Positions 9,820 through 18,384 are shown, counted from the stretch's first letter. The stretch: DNA of 27,648 bases from CAZSAT01 sp964604675 (GCA_964604675.1 CAZSAT010000092.1:1-27648); one strand, 5' to 3'. Made by a program: numbers and translations. The notes: generated by a model from the letters alone, not told the origin.

Positions 9820-10884
9820 GTGGAGCTCCTGGCGACCCTGCAGGAGATGGAGGTCTGGGCCGACGCCGGAGCGCGGGCGGCGGTGCTGCTCTGCGGCTCG
9901 GTGCTGCTCGCCGTGGCCGTGGATCTCGCCTTCCGCCGGGTGGTGCTCCACGCGGTGGGCTTCACCTCCACCACCCTCGACGACGAGCTGGTGGATCTGG
10001 TGCACCGCCCGGTGGCCGTCACGATCGTGCTGGTGGGCGCCTACGAGGCGGTGCGCGCCCTCGGCCCGGACCCGCGCTCCATCGACCTCGCGGGCAACGT
10101 GCTCACCACGGTGGGGGTGTTCCTGTGGGTGAGGGCGGCCCTCGGCGTGGGCCAGACGGTGCTCCGGCACGCGGAAGGGGAGGGTCGCTACCGGGTGCTC
10201 AAGCCCCGCACGCGCCCGGTCTTCCAGATGCTGCTGCGGGGCGTGGTGTTGGGGAGCGGCATCTACTTCCTCTTCCTCGCGTGGGGCATCGACGTCACCG
10301 CCTGGCTCGCCAGCGCGGGGATCGTGGGCCTGGCCGTGGGCTTCGCGGCGCAGGACACCCTGGCCAACCTCTTCGCGGGGGTGTTCATCATCGCCGACGA
10401 TCCCTACCAGCTCGGCGACGTGCTCATGCTGGAGTCCGGGGAGCGCGGCGTGGTCACCCGCATCGGCTTCCGCTCCACCCGCCTGCTCACCCCCGACGAG
10501 GTGGAGATCATCGTGCCGAACGCGCAGATGGCCAACGCCACGGTGCGCAACGAGTGCGGTGGTCCGTCGCCGCGCCTCCGGCTCACGTGCAGCGTGCAGG
10601 CCGCCTACGGCGCCGATCTCGACGCGGTGAGGGCCGTGCTGCTGGCCGCGTCCGAGGGCGAGCACGGCATCGAGCCGTCCGGCGAGCTCGGCCCGCGGGC
10701 GCGCTTCGTGAGCTTCGGGGACTCCGGCCTCGACTTCGAGCTCACGGTCTGGTTGAAGCATCCAGGTGTCCGGGAGGACACCCTCGACCGCATCAACTCC
10801 AAGATCTACGCGGGCATGAACGCCGCGGGGCTGGAGATCCCCTTCCCCAAGCAGGACGTGTACCTGACCCAGGTCGAGGCCTGA
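9820..10884 (+). CDS. MscS-family mechanosensitive ion channel
   Basis: Small-conductance mechanosensitive channel that releases solutes during hypo-osmotic shock, in the inner membrane. It has 354 aa. The N-terminus has several hydrophobic helices. The pore-lining helix is clear: SAGIVGLAVGFAAQDTLANL, followed by FAGVFIIADDPYQLGDVL, the classical MscS beta-domain entry. Next are GVVTRIGFRSTRLLTPDEVEIIVPNAQMAN and an alpha/beta C-terminal domain ending in IPFPKQDVYL. GGAGG at 9810-9814 sits five bases before the GTG at 9820, so that start is preferred to the in-frame GTG at 9814, which overlaps the SD. ACCTC-TCG-GAGGT (9803-9815) could fold over the SD. The M23 peptidase begins 18 bases after its stop, so they may be co-transcribed. 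Confidence 0.93.
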   Translation: MELLATLQEMEVWADAGARAAVLLCGSVLLAVAVDLAFRRVVLHAVGFTSTTLDDELVDLVHRPVAVTIVLVGAYEAVRALGPDPRSIDLAGNVLTTVGVFLWVRAALGVGQTVLRHAEGEGRYRVLKPRTRPVFQMLLRGVVLGSGIYFLFLAWGIDVTAWLASAGIVGLAVGFAAQDTLANLFAGVFIIADDPYQLGDVLMLESGERGVVTRIGFRSTRLLTPDEVEIIVPNAQMANATVRNECGGPSPRLRLTCSVQAAYGADLDAVRAVLLAASEGEHGIEPSGELGPRARFVSFGDSGLDFELTVWLKHPGVREDTLDRINSKIYAGMNAAGLEIPFPKQDVYLTQVEA

Positions 10885-10902
10885 TCGGGCTACGGTGCAG
10901 GC

Positions 10903-12216
10903 ATGCTCTTCCTGGTCGCGAGTGCCCTGGCCGAGACCTGCGGCCTGACCGGGGCCTGGGTGCCGCCCCAGGCGCGCGCCGCCGTGCCGCCGCCGCCCGG
11001 CGCCTCGGTGGCCTACAGCTTCCCCACCTCGGCCGACGACTACGGCCACTTCTACGTCACCGCGTACTACGACCACGGGAGCACCACCGACTGGAACTGC
11101 GGCTCCACCACCTACTCGGGCCACAAGGGCTCGGACTTCGGCGTGGGCAGCTGGGACGGCATGTACGACGGGCGCGACGTGCTCGCGGCGGCCGATGGCT
11201 ACGTGCTCTACACCAACGACGGGGAGGACGACACCTGCAGCACGGGGGACTGCGCGGGAGGCGGCGGCTACGGCAACTACGTGTGGCTGCAGCACGCCGA
11301 CGGCAAGGAGACCATCTACGCCCACATGCGCACCCACACGGTCTCGGTCTCGCCGGGCGACGCGGTCTCCTGCGGCGACAAGATCGGGGAGGTGGGCAGC
11401 TCGGGCTACTCCACGGGGCCCCACCTGCACTTCGAGGTCCGGACCTCCTCGAACAGCCAGCACGACCCCTTCAACGGCTCGTGCTCGTCCACGGGCAGCT
11501 ACTGGATGAGCCAGGGCAGCTACGAGGCGCTCCCCACGCTGGTCTGCGACGAGGTCGAGGCGTGCACCCACGCCGCCACCCTGGCGTGCGGCCAGACCGT
11601 GAGCGCGCGCAACGACGACAGCGGCAGCACCGACAGCCACAGCTTCTACGGGTGCGACGAGTGGGTGTACTCGGGTCCGGAGATGGCCTTCAGCTTCTCC
11701 ACCGATCTCAGCGAGACCGTGAGCCTGTCGCTCACCGGCCTGTCCGACGACCTGGACCTCTACGTGCTCTCGAGCGAGGCCTGCGACGGGAGCGGGTGCC
11801 TGGCCTCTTCCTCGAGCAGCGAGGCCAGCGACGAGAGCCTGAGCTTCTCGGCGAGCGCCGGCACGTCCTACACGGTGGTGGTCGACGGCTGGGAGGACGC
11901 GGTCAGCGCGTTCTCGCTGAGCGCCGCGTGCGAAGGCAGCTCGGGGAGCGGCGACGGTGGCGACGGCGGCGACGGCGGCGACGGTGGCGACGGTGGCGAG
12001 CCGGTGGATTCCGGTGGAGCGGCCGACAGCGCCGACCCCGATGGGGACGCCGACCTGGACGAGCTCGCGCCCGACCGCTGGGGCGACATGCAGGCCGAGC
12101 GCGAGCTGCTCTCGGAGCTCGGGGGCTGCGGCTGCGCGGCGAGCCAACGTCCGAGCGTCCTCGCGCTGTGGGCCCTGGGCCTGGTGTGGCGGAGGCGGGA
12201 CCCGCCGGCCGTTTGA
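10903..12216 (+). CDS. Secreted M23 (LytM) peptidase with PPC domain and MYXO-CTERM-like tail
   Basis: Predicted exported zinc endopeptidase acting on peptidoglycan cross-links or proteins (437 aa). A very short signal, MLFLVASALA, precedes the mature protein. M23 zinc ligands are visible: H74 and D78 in GHKGSDFG, catalytic H141 in YAHM, and H176 in GPHLHFEV, so the site is complete. At about 220-335 is a bacterial pre-peptidase C-terminal (PPC) beta domain (LSLTGLSDDLDLYVL, YTVVVDGW). A GDGG repeat linker (about 349-365) and an acidic stretch follow. The C-terminus GGCGCAA, hydrophobic ALWALGLVW, then RRR fits the MYXO-CTERM sorting pattern of cell-surface proteins in Myxococcota. It begins 18 bases after the MscS stop. 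Confidence 0.92.
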   Translation: MLFLVASALAETCGLTGAWVPPQARAAVPPPPGASVAYSFPTSADDYGHFYVTAYYDHGSTTDWNCGSTTYSGHKGSDFGVGSWDGMYDGRDVLAAADGYVLYTNDGEDDTCSTGDCAGGGGYGNYVWLQHADGKETIYAHMRTHTVSVSPGDAVSCGDKIGEVGSSGYSTGPHLHFEVRTSSNSQHDPFNGSCSSTGSYWMSQGSYEALPTLVCDEVEACTHAATLACGQTVSARNDDSGSTDSHSFYGCDEWVYSGPEMAFSFSTDLSETVSLSLTGLSDDLDLYVLSSEACDGSGCLASSSSSEASDESLSFSASAGTSYTVVVDGWEDAVSAFSLSAACEGSSGSGDGGDGGDGGDGGDGGEPVDSGGAADSADPDGDADLDELAPDRWGDMQAERELLSELGGCGCAASQRPSVLALWALGLVWRRRDPPAV

Positions 12217-12261
12217 CCCGCCCCCGTCCGCCCTCTACGCTCTCGCTCGTAGGAGGTGCCC

Positions 12262-13311
12262 GTGGTGGTGCTTGCAGTGCTCGGATGCGGGCCGATGAGC
12301 GTCGAGCGCTTCACGGCGGGGACCGGCGGAAACGGCGTGGCGGCCATCGAGGTGGACGTGGCCGGCGAGGCCAGCTTCCTGGTCTCCGCGCAGGGCGACA
12401 AGATCCTCGCGCTGGAGCGCCTGATCGACCCCAAGGGCAACGTGGTGCTGCACTGGGAGGACTGGTACGACAGCACGGACTCCTTGACCTACGCCTTCTT
12501 CGCGGAGTCCAACGACACCTTCTTCAACTGGCCGGTGCGCCAGGTCGACGGCCCGCTCACCGACGGCACCTGGACCGTGGAGGTCGGCGCCTACAACGGC
12601 GACTGGACCTACGCGACCGACCAGGATCTCGACATCACGGTGCACAAGAAGGTCGACGACGACCTGGACGACGCCACCTACAACGTGGTCATGGTCTACA
12701 CCAAGGGTATGTGGGGGGACGACACGGTGCGCGCCGGCGTGGACAAGGCCGTGGCCCACTGGCGCGAGGTGTGGTCGGCGGCCGGCCTCACCCTCGAGCT
12801 GCGCGAGAAGAAGAGCGGCCTCGACGACAACGTGCCGTACCCGGGCTACGGCGACGACGAGATGGAGAAGGCCCACAAGAAGGCCCGCCGCGACGAGATC
12901 GTGGTGGTGATCGGCGAGAAGGTGGGGCCCGACGCCACGGTCTACGGCATGGCCGGCGGCATCCCCGGCACGCTCATCGGCACCAACCGCACCGGCACGG
13001 TCATCTCCTGGCTCGCGCATGCGGGCGGCGACGGCAAGCTGAGCGACAACGAAGCCACCGTGATGGGCGAGACCCTGGCCCACGAGGTCGGCCACTACGT
13101 GGGCCTGTTCCACCCGGTCGAGGACGGCTGGCAGTACTGGGATGCCCTGGACGACACCGTGTCGTGCTCCAGCCAGACCAGCTGCGAGACCGACCTGGGC
13201 GACAACTTCATGTTCCCCTACAGCATCTGCGACTGGGAGACGTGTCAGAGCGCCTGGAAGATCACCGACGAGCAGGCGGGCGTGATGCAGCGCTACGTTG
13301 CGGCCTTGTAG
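12262..13311 (+). CDS. Exported metzincin-type zinc metalloprotease (pappalysin-like)
   Basis: A 349-aa predicted secreted or lipid-anchored protease. The zinc motif HEVGHYVGLFH (H274, E275, H278, H284) is a perfect metzincin HExxHxxGxxH, with a Met-turn candidate in GDNFMFPY (M317). The cysteine-rich segment between them is reminiscent of the M43 pappalysin family. Residues 20-135 form a beta-rich N-terminal domain. The N-terminus is only MVVLAVLGC before a possible lipobox cysteine. The start at 12262 was chosen because AGGAGG (12251-12256) ends five bases before it; the in-frame GTG at 12256 overlaps that SD, and a stop lies just upstream. It is the first gene of a three-gene operon, with nine bases to the next ATG. 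Confidence 0.9.
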   Translation: MVVLAVLGCGPMSVERFTAGTGGNGVAAIEVDVAGEASFLVSAQGDKILALERLIDPKGNVVLHWEDWYDSTDSLTYAFFAESNDTFFNWPVRQVDGPLTDGTWTVEVGAYNGDWTYATDQDLDITVHKKVDDDLDDATYNVVMVYTKGMWGDDTVRAGVDKAVAHWREVWSAAGLTLELREKKSGLDDNVPYPGYGDDEMEKAHKKARRDEIVVVIGEKVGPDATVYGMAGGIPGTLIGTNRTGTVISWLAHAGGDGKLSDNEATVMGETLAHEVGHYVGLFHPVEDGWQYWDALDDTVSCSSQTSCETDLGDNFMFPYSICDWETCQSAWKITDEQAGVMQRYVAAL

Positions 13312-13320
13312 GAGAACGCG

Positions 13321-13776
13321 ATGCTTCTGACCCTCACTGTTGCGTGGGCCTGGCAGCCCACGGAAGCCGACGAGACCCTCTACGCCGCGCTGTCGGTGCG
13401 CGAGCAGGTGCAGACCTGCGACGAGGTGGCTGGCCTGGTGCCCGACCCGCTCAGCTCGTTCCGCGCCATCGTGGAGCACGCCGAGATGCCGCCCTGGGCC
13501 GGCCTGCGGGCCGCCGGGTGCATCGCACGGCTCTACCCGATCGAAGCGCGGGACGACGTGGTGGCCTGGGTGCGCTCCGAGAGCACCCTGGGCTTCGCGC
13601 TCACCGTGGTGGGCATCGTCGACGAGCTCGACGAGTCGCTGGCCGTGAGCCTGGCGCAGGCCGCGGTGGACGGGGAGCTGGCCGACCGGCTGGGCCCGAA
13701 GCTCGCCGCGAGCCAGACCGAAGCCGTGCGCGCGGTGGCCGAGCTTGCGAGCGTGCCGGAAGCCCTCGCGCCGTGA
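13321..13776 (+). CDS. Small exported HEAT-like helical protein
   Basis: A 151-aa product with a short hydrophobic leader (MLLTLTVAWA) and then a fully helical Ala/Leu/Glu-rich mature part. Paired helices such as PPWAGLRAAGCIARLYPIEARDDVVAWV and LGFALTVVGIVDELDESLAVSLAQA suggest HEAT-like repeats. No catalytic motif is seen. It lies nine bases after the metalloprotease stop, and the stop region supplies the SD (TAGGAG). Its own stop overlaps the next start as GTGA. This tight coupling suggests it works with the protease and the FG-GAP lipoprotein, perhaps as an adaptor, but the role is unknown. Confidence 0.72.
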   Translation: MLLTLTVAWAWQPTEADETLYAALSVREQVQTCDEVAGLVPDPLSSFRAIVEHAEMPPWAGLRAAGCIARLYPIEARDDVVAWVRSESTLGFALTVVGIVDELDESLAVSLAQAAVDGELADRLGPKLAASQTEAVRAVAELASVPEALAP

Positions 13777-15317
13777 TCTGGCTCCTGGCGTGCTCCGGTG
13801 AGCCGGTGGACACCGCGCCGTCTGCGGCGGCGGACGACACCCAGGTGGTGGTGGACTCCGCGGTCCCGACCGACACCGGCCCCGACACCGACGCGTCCGA
13901 GACCGGCGAGGACTCCTGGCGGGACCACGGGGACTCGGGCGGTGGGCGCGACACCGACACCGGGTCGGGACCACCGGACCCGGTGGAGCGCCGAACGGGC
14001 GCGTCGTCGGTGACCGAGGCCAGCGCCACCCTGACCGGTGTGATTCCCGACGGCGAGGCCAGCTGGCACGTGCGCGGTGCTGGCGACGTGAACGACGATG
14101 GCTTCGCCGACGTGCTCGTGGGAGCGCACCAGGACGGGCGCGGGGGCCTCTCGGCTGGGGCGGTGTACCTGCTGCTCGGGCCCGCCACCACGGGCGACTT
14201 CTCCGAGCCGGTGGTGCTCGGCGACCACGTGTACGGCTTCCTGGGCAGCTTCGTGGACGCGGCGGATCTCGACGGCGACGGGCAGAACGAGCTGCTGCTC
14301 GGCGCGCCCGAGGCCCACCTGCACAACGACGTGGGCATCGCGTACGGTGCGGGCGAGGTGCTGGTGTTCGACGACGCGCCCACGGGCGTGGTGGTGGCGG
14401 GCGACGCGAGCCAGCGGATCGAGGGGCTCACCACCGACGGACGCCTCGGCATCGGGCTGGGCGGCGTGGGCGACGTGGACGGCGACGGGCTGGAGGACAT
14501 GGTGCTCGGTGCGCCGGTCGCGGGTCCTGGCGGCACCGCGTACCTCGTGCTGGGCGGCGAGGAAGGTGCGGGGCTGGAGAGCGCGCACCGTGCGTGGACC
14601 GGGTCGGTGCCGGGGCAGCAGCTGGGCTGCGACGCCGATGGCGCGCTCGATCTGAACGGCGACGGCTACGACGACCTGTGGATTGGCTCCGACGCCGACG
14701 AGGCGGGCCTGGTGGGGCGGGCCTACGGTCTGTACGGCGGTCCGTCGCTGGCTGCGAGCGGCGCCATCGCGCCCGACGTGGAGCTGGAAGGGGTGGGCGG
14801 AAACGACACCGCGGGCAGCACGGTGCTGGGCGCCGACCTCGACGGCGACGGCGTGGGCGACGTGGTGGTGAACGCCTACGATGCCCACCTGGGCGCGGTC
14901 GGTGGGGCGGCGTTCGTGAACCACGGACCGCTGTCGGGCTACCGCTCGCTGCTCGACAGCGACGCCATCGTCTCGGGGCGCAAGGACGAGACCCACGGTG
15001 CCGAGGCCACGGGCCTCGCCGGCGACCTGGACCGCGACGGCTACGTGGACCTGGTGTTCGGCACCCACAGCTACGCGGAGTCGTTCGGCGGCCCCGCAGC
15101 CGGTCAGGCCTTCGTGTTCTATGGTCCCTTCGCCGAGGACCGTTCGATGGACGACGCCGACTGGATCCTGAGCGGTGCCGAGAGCGGCGAGCAGTTCGGC
15201 TGGAGCACCACGGGGGTGGGCGACGTGGACGGCGACGGCGTGGACGACCTGGCCACGAGCTCGTGGAAGCAGAGCGCGGGGGCGGAGAGTGGTGGGGCGG
15301 TGTACGTCTGGTACTGA
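13773..15317 (+). CDS. FG-GAP repeat (integrin alpha-like) lipoprotein
   Basis: A 514-aa predicted lipoprotein. The leader is only MIWLLAC, with C7 as the lipid-attachment residue, followed by an Asp/Thr-rich disordered linker of about 85 residues. Seven FG-GAP/VCBS-type calcium-loop repeats then occur, each with DxDxDG...D: GDVNDDGFADVLVGA, ADLDGDGQNELLLGA, GDVDGDGLEDMVLGA, LDLNGDGYDDLWIG, ADLDGDGVGDVVVN, GDLDRDGYVDLVFG and GDVDGDGVDDLATS. Seven repeats fit a seven-bladed beta-propeller like integrin alpha heads, usually used for surface binding or adhesion. The GTG at 13773 overlaps the upstream stop by four bases. The frame is open far upstream, but that is shadow of other genes. Confidence 0.88.
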   Translation: MIWLLACSGEPVDTAPSAAADDTQVVVDSAVPTDTGPDTDASETGEDSWRDHGDSGGGRDTDTGSGPPDPVERRTGASSVTEASATLTGVIPDGEASWHVRGAGDVNDDGFADVLVGAHQDGRGGLSAGAVYLLLGPATTGDFSEPVVLGDHVYGFLGSFVDAADLDGDGQNELLLGAPEAHLHNDVGIAYGAGEVLVFDDAPTGVVVAGDASQRIEGLTTDGRLGIGLGGVGDVDGDGLEDMVLGAPVAGPGGTAYLVLGGEEGAGLESAHRAWTGSVPGQQLGCDADGALDLNGDGYDDLWIGSDADEAGLVGRAYGLYGGPSLAASGAIAPDVELEGVGGNDTAGSTVLGADLDGDGVGDVVVNAYDAHLGAVGGAAFVNHGPLSGYRSLLDSDAIVSGRKDETHGAEATGLAGDLDRDGYVDLVFGTHSYAESFGGPAAGQAFVFYGPFAEDRSMDDADWILSGAESGEQFGWSTTGVGDVDGDGVDDLATSSWKQSAGAESGGAVYVWY

Positions 15318-15493
15318 GACGCCGCGGCAAGCGTGAGGACATCGCTGGGTGGCAGGCCGTGTCCGAGCTGCGGCGCGCTCCAGCTGGGGGTGGGCTACGC
15401 AGCGGGCGCGCCCTCGTCACCGCCGATGAACGCCCACTGAGTGCACGGGCCGTTGCGGCTCGCTTCACTTGCTCGGGGGTGCCGCTGCCCGGA

Positions 15494-15712
15494 TCAGCAG
15501 TGGCTGTTCTCGTGGCCGAAGGTGGTGAGGAGGACGTCCTCGCCGAGCCCGTCGAGGTCGGTCACGTGGAGGACGAGGGTCCAGCCGCCGCCGTCGGTGG
15601 TCTGGTCGCAGGTGACGTTCAGCGCGCCCGCGCCGTCGGGGTCGATGGCACCGATGTCGTCGGTCAGCCCGGCCGCGAGGCGCTCGGCGCAGGTGCGCGG
15701 GTCGGCGCCACG
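15494..15712 (-). pseudogene. Remnant of a fibrinogen-like domain protein
   Basis: Reading leftward, this stretch gives GADPRTCAERLAAG, then IDPDGAGALNVTCDQ and TTDGGGWTLVLHVTD, ending at a TGA (15494-15496). The pattern C...IDPDG...V.CD..TDGGGWTLV is the hallmark start of a fibrinogen-related (FReD) domain, usually in secreted lectin-like proteins. Only about 70 residues remain; a full domain needs about 150-200 more. No plausible start codon precedes it: the frame runs into the oppositely oriented spermidine-synthase-like remnant. Both ends appear lost. The 176 bases between the FG-GAP stop and this remnant hold no gene I can support. Confidence 0.5.
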
Positions 15713-16548
15713 TTCCGGTTCGTCTTCGGCGTCCTGTTCCTGCTGGTGCTCCTGCCCACCCTGTTCATGGGCGGTACCTACCCTGTCGCCACCCGCGCGC
15801 TGAGCCGCGGCCCCGGGGACGCGCCGGAGCAGGTGGGGCGGGCCTGTGCGTGGAGCACGGTTGGAGCCATCGTGGGGTCACTGGGCGCCGGCCTGGTGCT
15901 GCTCGAGCTCGGACGGCGCGACTCGCTCTGGCTCGCGGTGGAGCTGAACCTCGTCGCGGCGGCGGTCCTCCTCGGCACGCGTCGAGGGTGGCTGCTCCCG
16001 ATCGTCGGCCTCCTCGCATGGGTGGCGCTGCCGGCCTGGAACCCGCGGCACATGAACCTGGCCCCCACATCTACGCCGCGGATCTGGCAGGGGATCCGGA
16101 GCGCCTCGCGGCGTTCCGCGACTCCGGCGCCCTGCTGTTCCACGGCGAGGGCCTGGGCGCGACCGTCACGGTGCTGCAGCGGTCCAGCGGCGCGCGCGTG
16201 CTGCGCATCAACTGGAAGACCGACGCGTCGACGGAGGCCGACAAGCTGGCCCAGGGGCTGATCGGAGCGCTTCCCGGACTGCTCGCGCGCGATCCATCTG
16301 AGCAGCTGGTCATCGGGCTCGGGTCGGGCATGACCCTCGCTGCGGCGCTCGACCTGCCCCTGGAGAAGGCCCGAGCGGTGGAGCTTCTGCCCGAGGTCGT
16401 AGGGGGTGCACGAGCCTTCGGCGAGCTGCTCGGCCACCCGCTCAGCGACCCTCGGACCGAGCTCGTCGTGGGCGACGGGCGCCACCTGCTGCTGCACGAG
16501 GAGCGCACCTACGACGTCATCAGCAGCGTACCGACCAACCTGTTCGTG
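15713..16548 (+). pseudogene. Membrane spermidine synthase-like gene remnant, frameshifted
   Basis: Frame 1 (15713-about 16066) reads FVFGVLFLLVLLPTLFMGG, then TYPVATRAL and CAWSTVGAIVGSLGAGLVLLELG, like the C-terminal half of the membrane domain in fused spermidine synthase-like proteins. At the CCCCC run near 16064-16068 the reading continues in another frame: HIYAADLAGDPERLAAFRDS, VTVLQRSSGARVLRINWKTDAS, LVIGLGSGMTLAAAL and YDVISSVPTNLF, the nucleotide-binding fold of the synthase. The shift fits loss of one base. The N-terminal helices and the C-terminal part after the SVPTN motif are missing, so it is dead regardless of the frameshift. 16549-16691 holds nothing recognisable. Confidence 0.72.
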
Positions 16549-16691
16549 TCCGCACGGCCGCACGGCAGCGCGAGACCTGAACGGCCAGACCGTGGGTGTG
16601 CAGCAGGCTCTCTCGGGCTCGACGAGGGGGCTCCGACTCCGTACGCGTCGCTCGTTCATGGCGACGCCGATCGGGCAGGCACCCTCCGAGC

Positions 16692-17981
16692 TCAGGGGAC
16701 CGCCGCTCCCCTGCGAGACCAGCGCCCGTACGCCACGCTGCCGACGGCCAGCACGGCGCCTGTGGACAGGGTCCAGCGGAGATCGTCCGGCCGCTCCGCG
16801 ACCTGCCAGCCGACCACGGCCAGCGCTGCCGCGGCGAGGGCGACCGTCGACGCCAGACAGAAGGCCAGTGAGCTGCCGGTGAGGTGACGGATCCGCCAGT
16901 TCGCGATGGCCATCAGCAACGACACGACCAGGAAGACCAGGCTTCCGAACTCGACGATCAGCTCCAGGCGGCCCGACAAGAGCAAGAGCCACGCGCAGGC
17001 GGCCAGCGTGATGATGGCGGCTGCGGGGACCCGGCCCCGGCGTCGGCCCATGAACGCCGGCATGTAGCCGTCGACCGCGATGACCGCGGCGAGACGAGAG
17101 GCCCCGAACAGCGTGCCGCTCACGGCGCTCGACGTCGCCAGCAGCGCTGCCCCGATGACGAGCGCGTGCCCTCCGCCACCCAGGACCTCAGCGGCCCCGG
17201 CCGCCAGCGCGTATTCCTTGTCGGCGATGATCTGTGCCTTGTCCAGCGACCACAGGGCTCCCTCGGCGAGCAGGACGTAGAGCGCGGTCGCCGCGACGAT
17301 CGCGGCGTAGATGGCGCGGGGCACGTTGATGTCGGGCTCATCCACCTCCTCGTAGGCGTGGATGGCCAGCTGGAACCCCTCGAACGCCACGAACGTGATG
17401 GCGGCCACGAGCAGCATGTCGCCGCCCAGGGCGGGCTCGAGCGCTGGGAGCCGCGCGTGGGCGGGGTCGCCTGCCCAGAACAGCACGCCAGCCAGCAGCA
17501 GCAACAGCGCCACCTTGATGTAGACCATCAGGTCCTCGATCCGGCCCATCAGACGCACGCTGAAGATGTTGAGGGCTGAAAAGCTCGCCAGCTGGAGGCC
17601 GCTGAGCACCACGCGAAGGGCCTCCTGGTCGCGAGATGGGAAGAGGCTGCCGAGGTAGCTCGCGAAGGTGAACGCATACAGGCCGAGCGTTGCGATGTAG
17701 CCGAACACCACGAGCCACCCGATGACGGAGGCGGCCATCGCGGAGCCGGGGAAGGTCCGCTTGAAGAAGGCGTAGGTGGCGCCCTCGTCCTTGTAGTGAC
17801 GTGCCAGGCGGGCGTAGTTGGCGCCAGCGAGCAGGGCGAGGACGCCGGCGGCGAGGATGGCCAGCGAGGTGGCGTTGCCGACGTGGTCGACCGCGATGCC
17901 CAGGACGGCGAAGATCCCGCCACCGATCATGCCGCCCAGCGCGATCGCGGTCAGCTCCACGAGGCCCAGGTCCCGCCTCAC
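16692..17981 (-). CDS. APC-superfamily amino acid permease
   Basis: A 429-aa inner-membrane transporter with about 12 hydrophobic segments. The first helix has the glycine-rich APC substrate motif IALGGMIGGGIFAVLG. Helix 6-like VAAITFVAFEGFQLAIHAYEEVDEPDINVPRAI matches the conserved APC region (F..FeG.......E..P.r..PrAi), and SAVSGTLFGASRLAAVIAVDGYMP matches the helix 8 region. It likely imports or exchanges an amino acid or amine by a cation gradient; the substrate cannot be told. The length is slightly short but both ends look natural. The GTG at 17981 starts MRRDLGLVELTAIALGG. It lies 76 bases downstream of the 108-aa gene on the same strand, so they may be co-transcribed. Confidence 0.92.
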   Translation of the reverse strand: MRRDLGLVELTAIALGGMIGGGIFAVLGIAVDHVGNATSLAILAAGVLALLAGANYARLARHYKDEGATYAFFKRTFPGSAMAASVIGWLVVFGYIATLGLYAFTFASYLGSLFPSRDQEALRVVLSGLQLASFSALNIFSVRLMGRIEDLMVYIKVALLLLLAGVLFWAGDPAHARLPALEPALGGDMLLVAAITFVAFEGFQLAIHAYEEVDEPDINVPRAIYAAIVAATALYVLLAEGALWSLDKAQIIADKEYALAAGAAEVLGGGGHALVIGAALLATSSAVSGTLFGASRLAAVIAVDGYMPAFMGRRRGRVPAAAIITLAACAWLLLLSGRLELIVEFGSLVFLVVSLLMAIANWRIRHLTGSSLAFCLASTVALAAAALAVVGWQVAERPDDLRWTLSTGAVLAVGSVAYGRWSRRGAAVP

Positions 17982-18057
17982 GGCTGCCCGTCCGGACGAC
18001 GGAGGACGCCGTGGGCGGTCCGCGCGCGTGCGTCGCCGCCTTGGGTGGGCGCGGACC

Positions 18058-18384
18058 TCATAGGATCAGCCGAACGCCTCCGAGCTTCTCGATGCGGTGA
18101 GGGAACTCCGCGCCCGGCGTGCCGATGAACATGTGGTTGTTGGGCACGGCGAGGCGCTCGGACAGCTGGGCGATGAGTCCGGGGCCGAACTCGCCCTCGA
18201 CCGCGAGGAAGTCGATCCAAAGCTCCGGGTACAGGTGGTCGATCTCGCTGAGGTGCGCGGCCAGCATCGGGGGCACCTCGGCGTCGGCGCGGTGGGCATG
18301 AACCACCACCATGCGGTTGGTCTGCTCGTTCTCGAGCACGTAGAGGGCGGCGCGGTAGGGATAGCGCTCATGAACCGACCTCAC
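18058..18384 (-). CDS. Hypothetical protein, 108 aa
   Basis: No family recognised. The product looks like a compact alpha/beta protein: strands YRAALYVLENEQTNRMVVVHAHR and LWIDFLAVEGEFG, a helix PPMLAAHLSEIDHLYP, and a C-terminal NNHMFIGTPGAEFPHRIEKLGGVRLIL. The GTG at 18384 gives MRSVHERYPYRAAL; no strong SD is visible, so the start is uncertain. It precedes the permease on the same strand by 76 bases, suggesting an accessory role for transport, but nothing in its sequence proves this. 18385-18520 upstream shows no supported gene. Confidence 0.6.
   Translation of the reverse strand: MRSVHERYPYRAALYVLENEQTNRMVVVHAHRADAEVPPMLAAHLSEIDHLYPELWIDFLAVEGEFGPGLIAQLSERLAVPNNHMFIGTPGAEFPHRIEKLGGVRLIL

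Noticed and set aside
11955..12000. GGTGGCGAC repeats as a possible minisatellite of special role
   Set aside because: They encode the Gly-Asp-Gly-Gly linker of the M23 peptidase, an ordinary feature of secreted proteins here.
9595..12147. An 850-codon minus-strand frame opposite MscS and the M23 peptidase
   Set aside because: Antisense of two genes with complete catalytic or pore motifs; the product is Val/Ala/Gly/Arg low complexity.
9648..13772. Long 5' extension of the FG-GAP frame
   Set aside because: The extension is out-of-frame Arg/Gly/Ala-rich shadow of MscS, M23 and metalloprotease genes; the lipoprotein leader and GTGA overlap fix the start at 13773.
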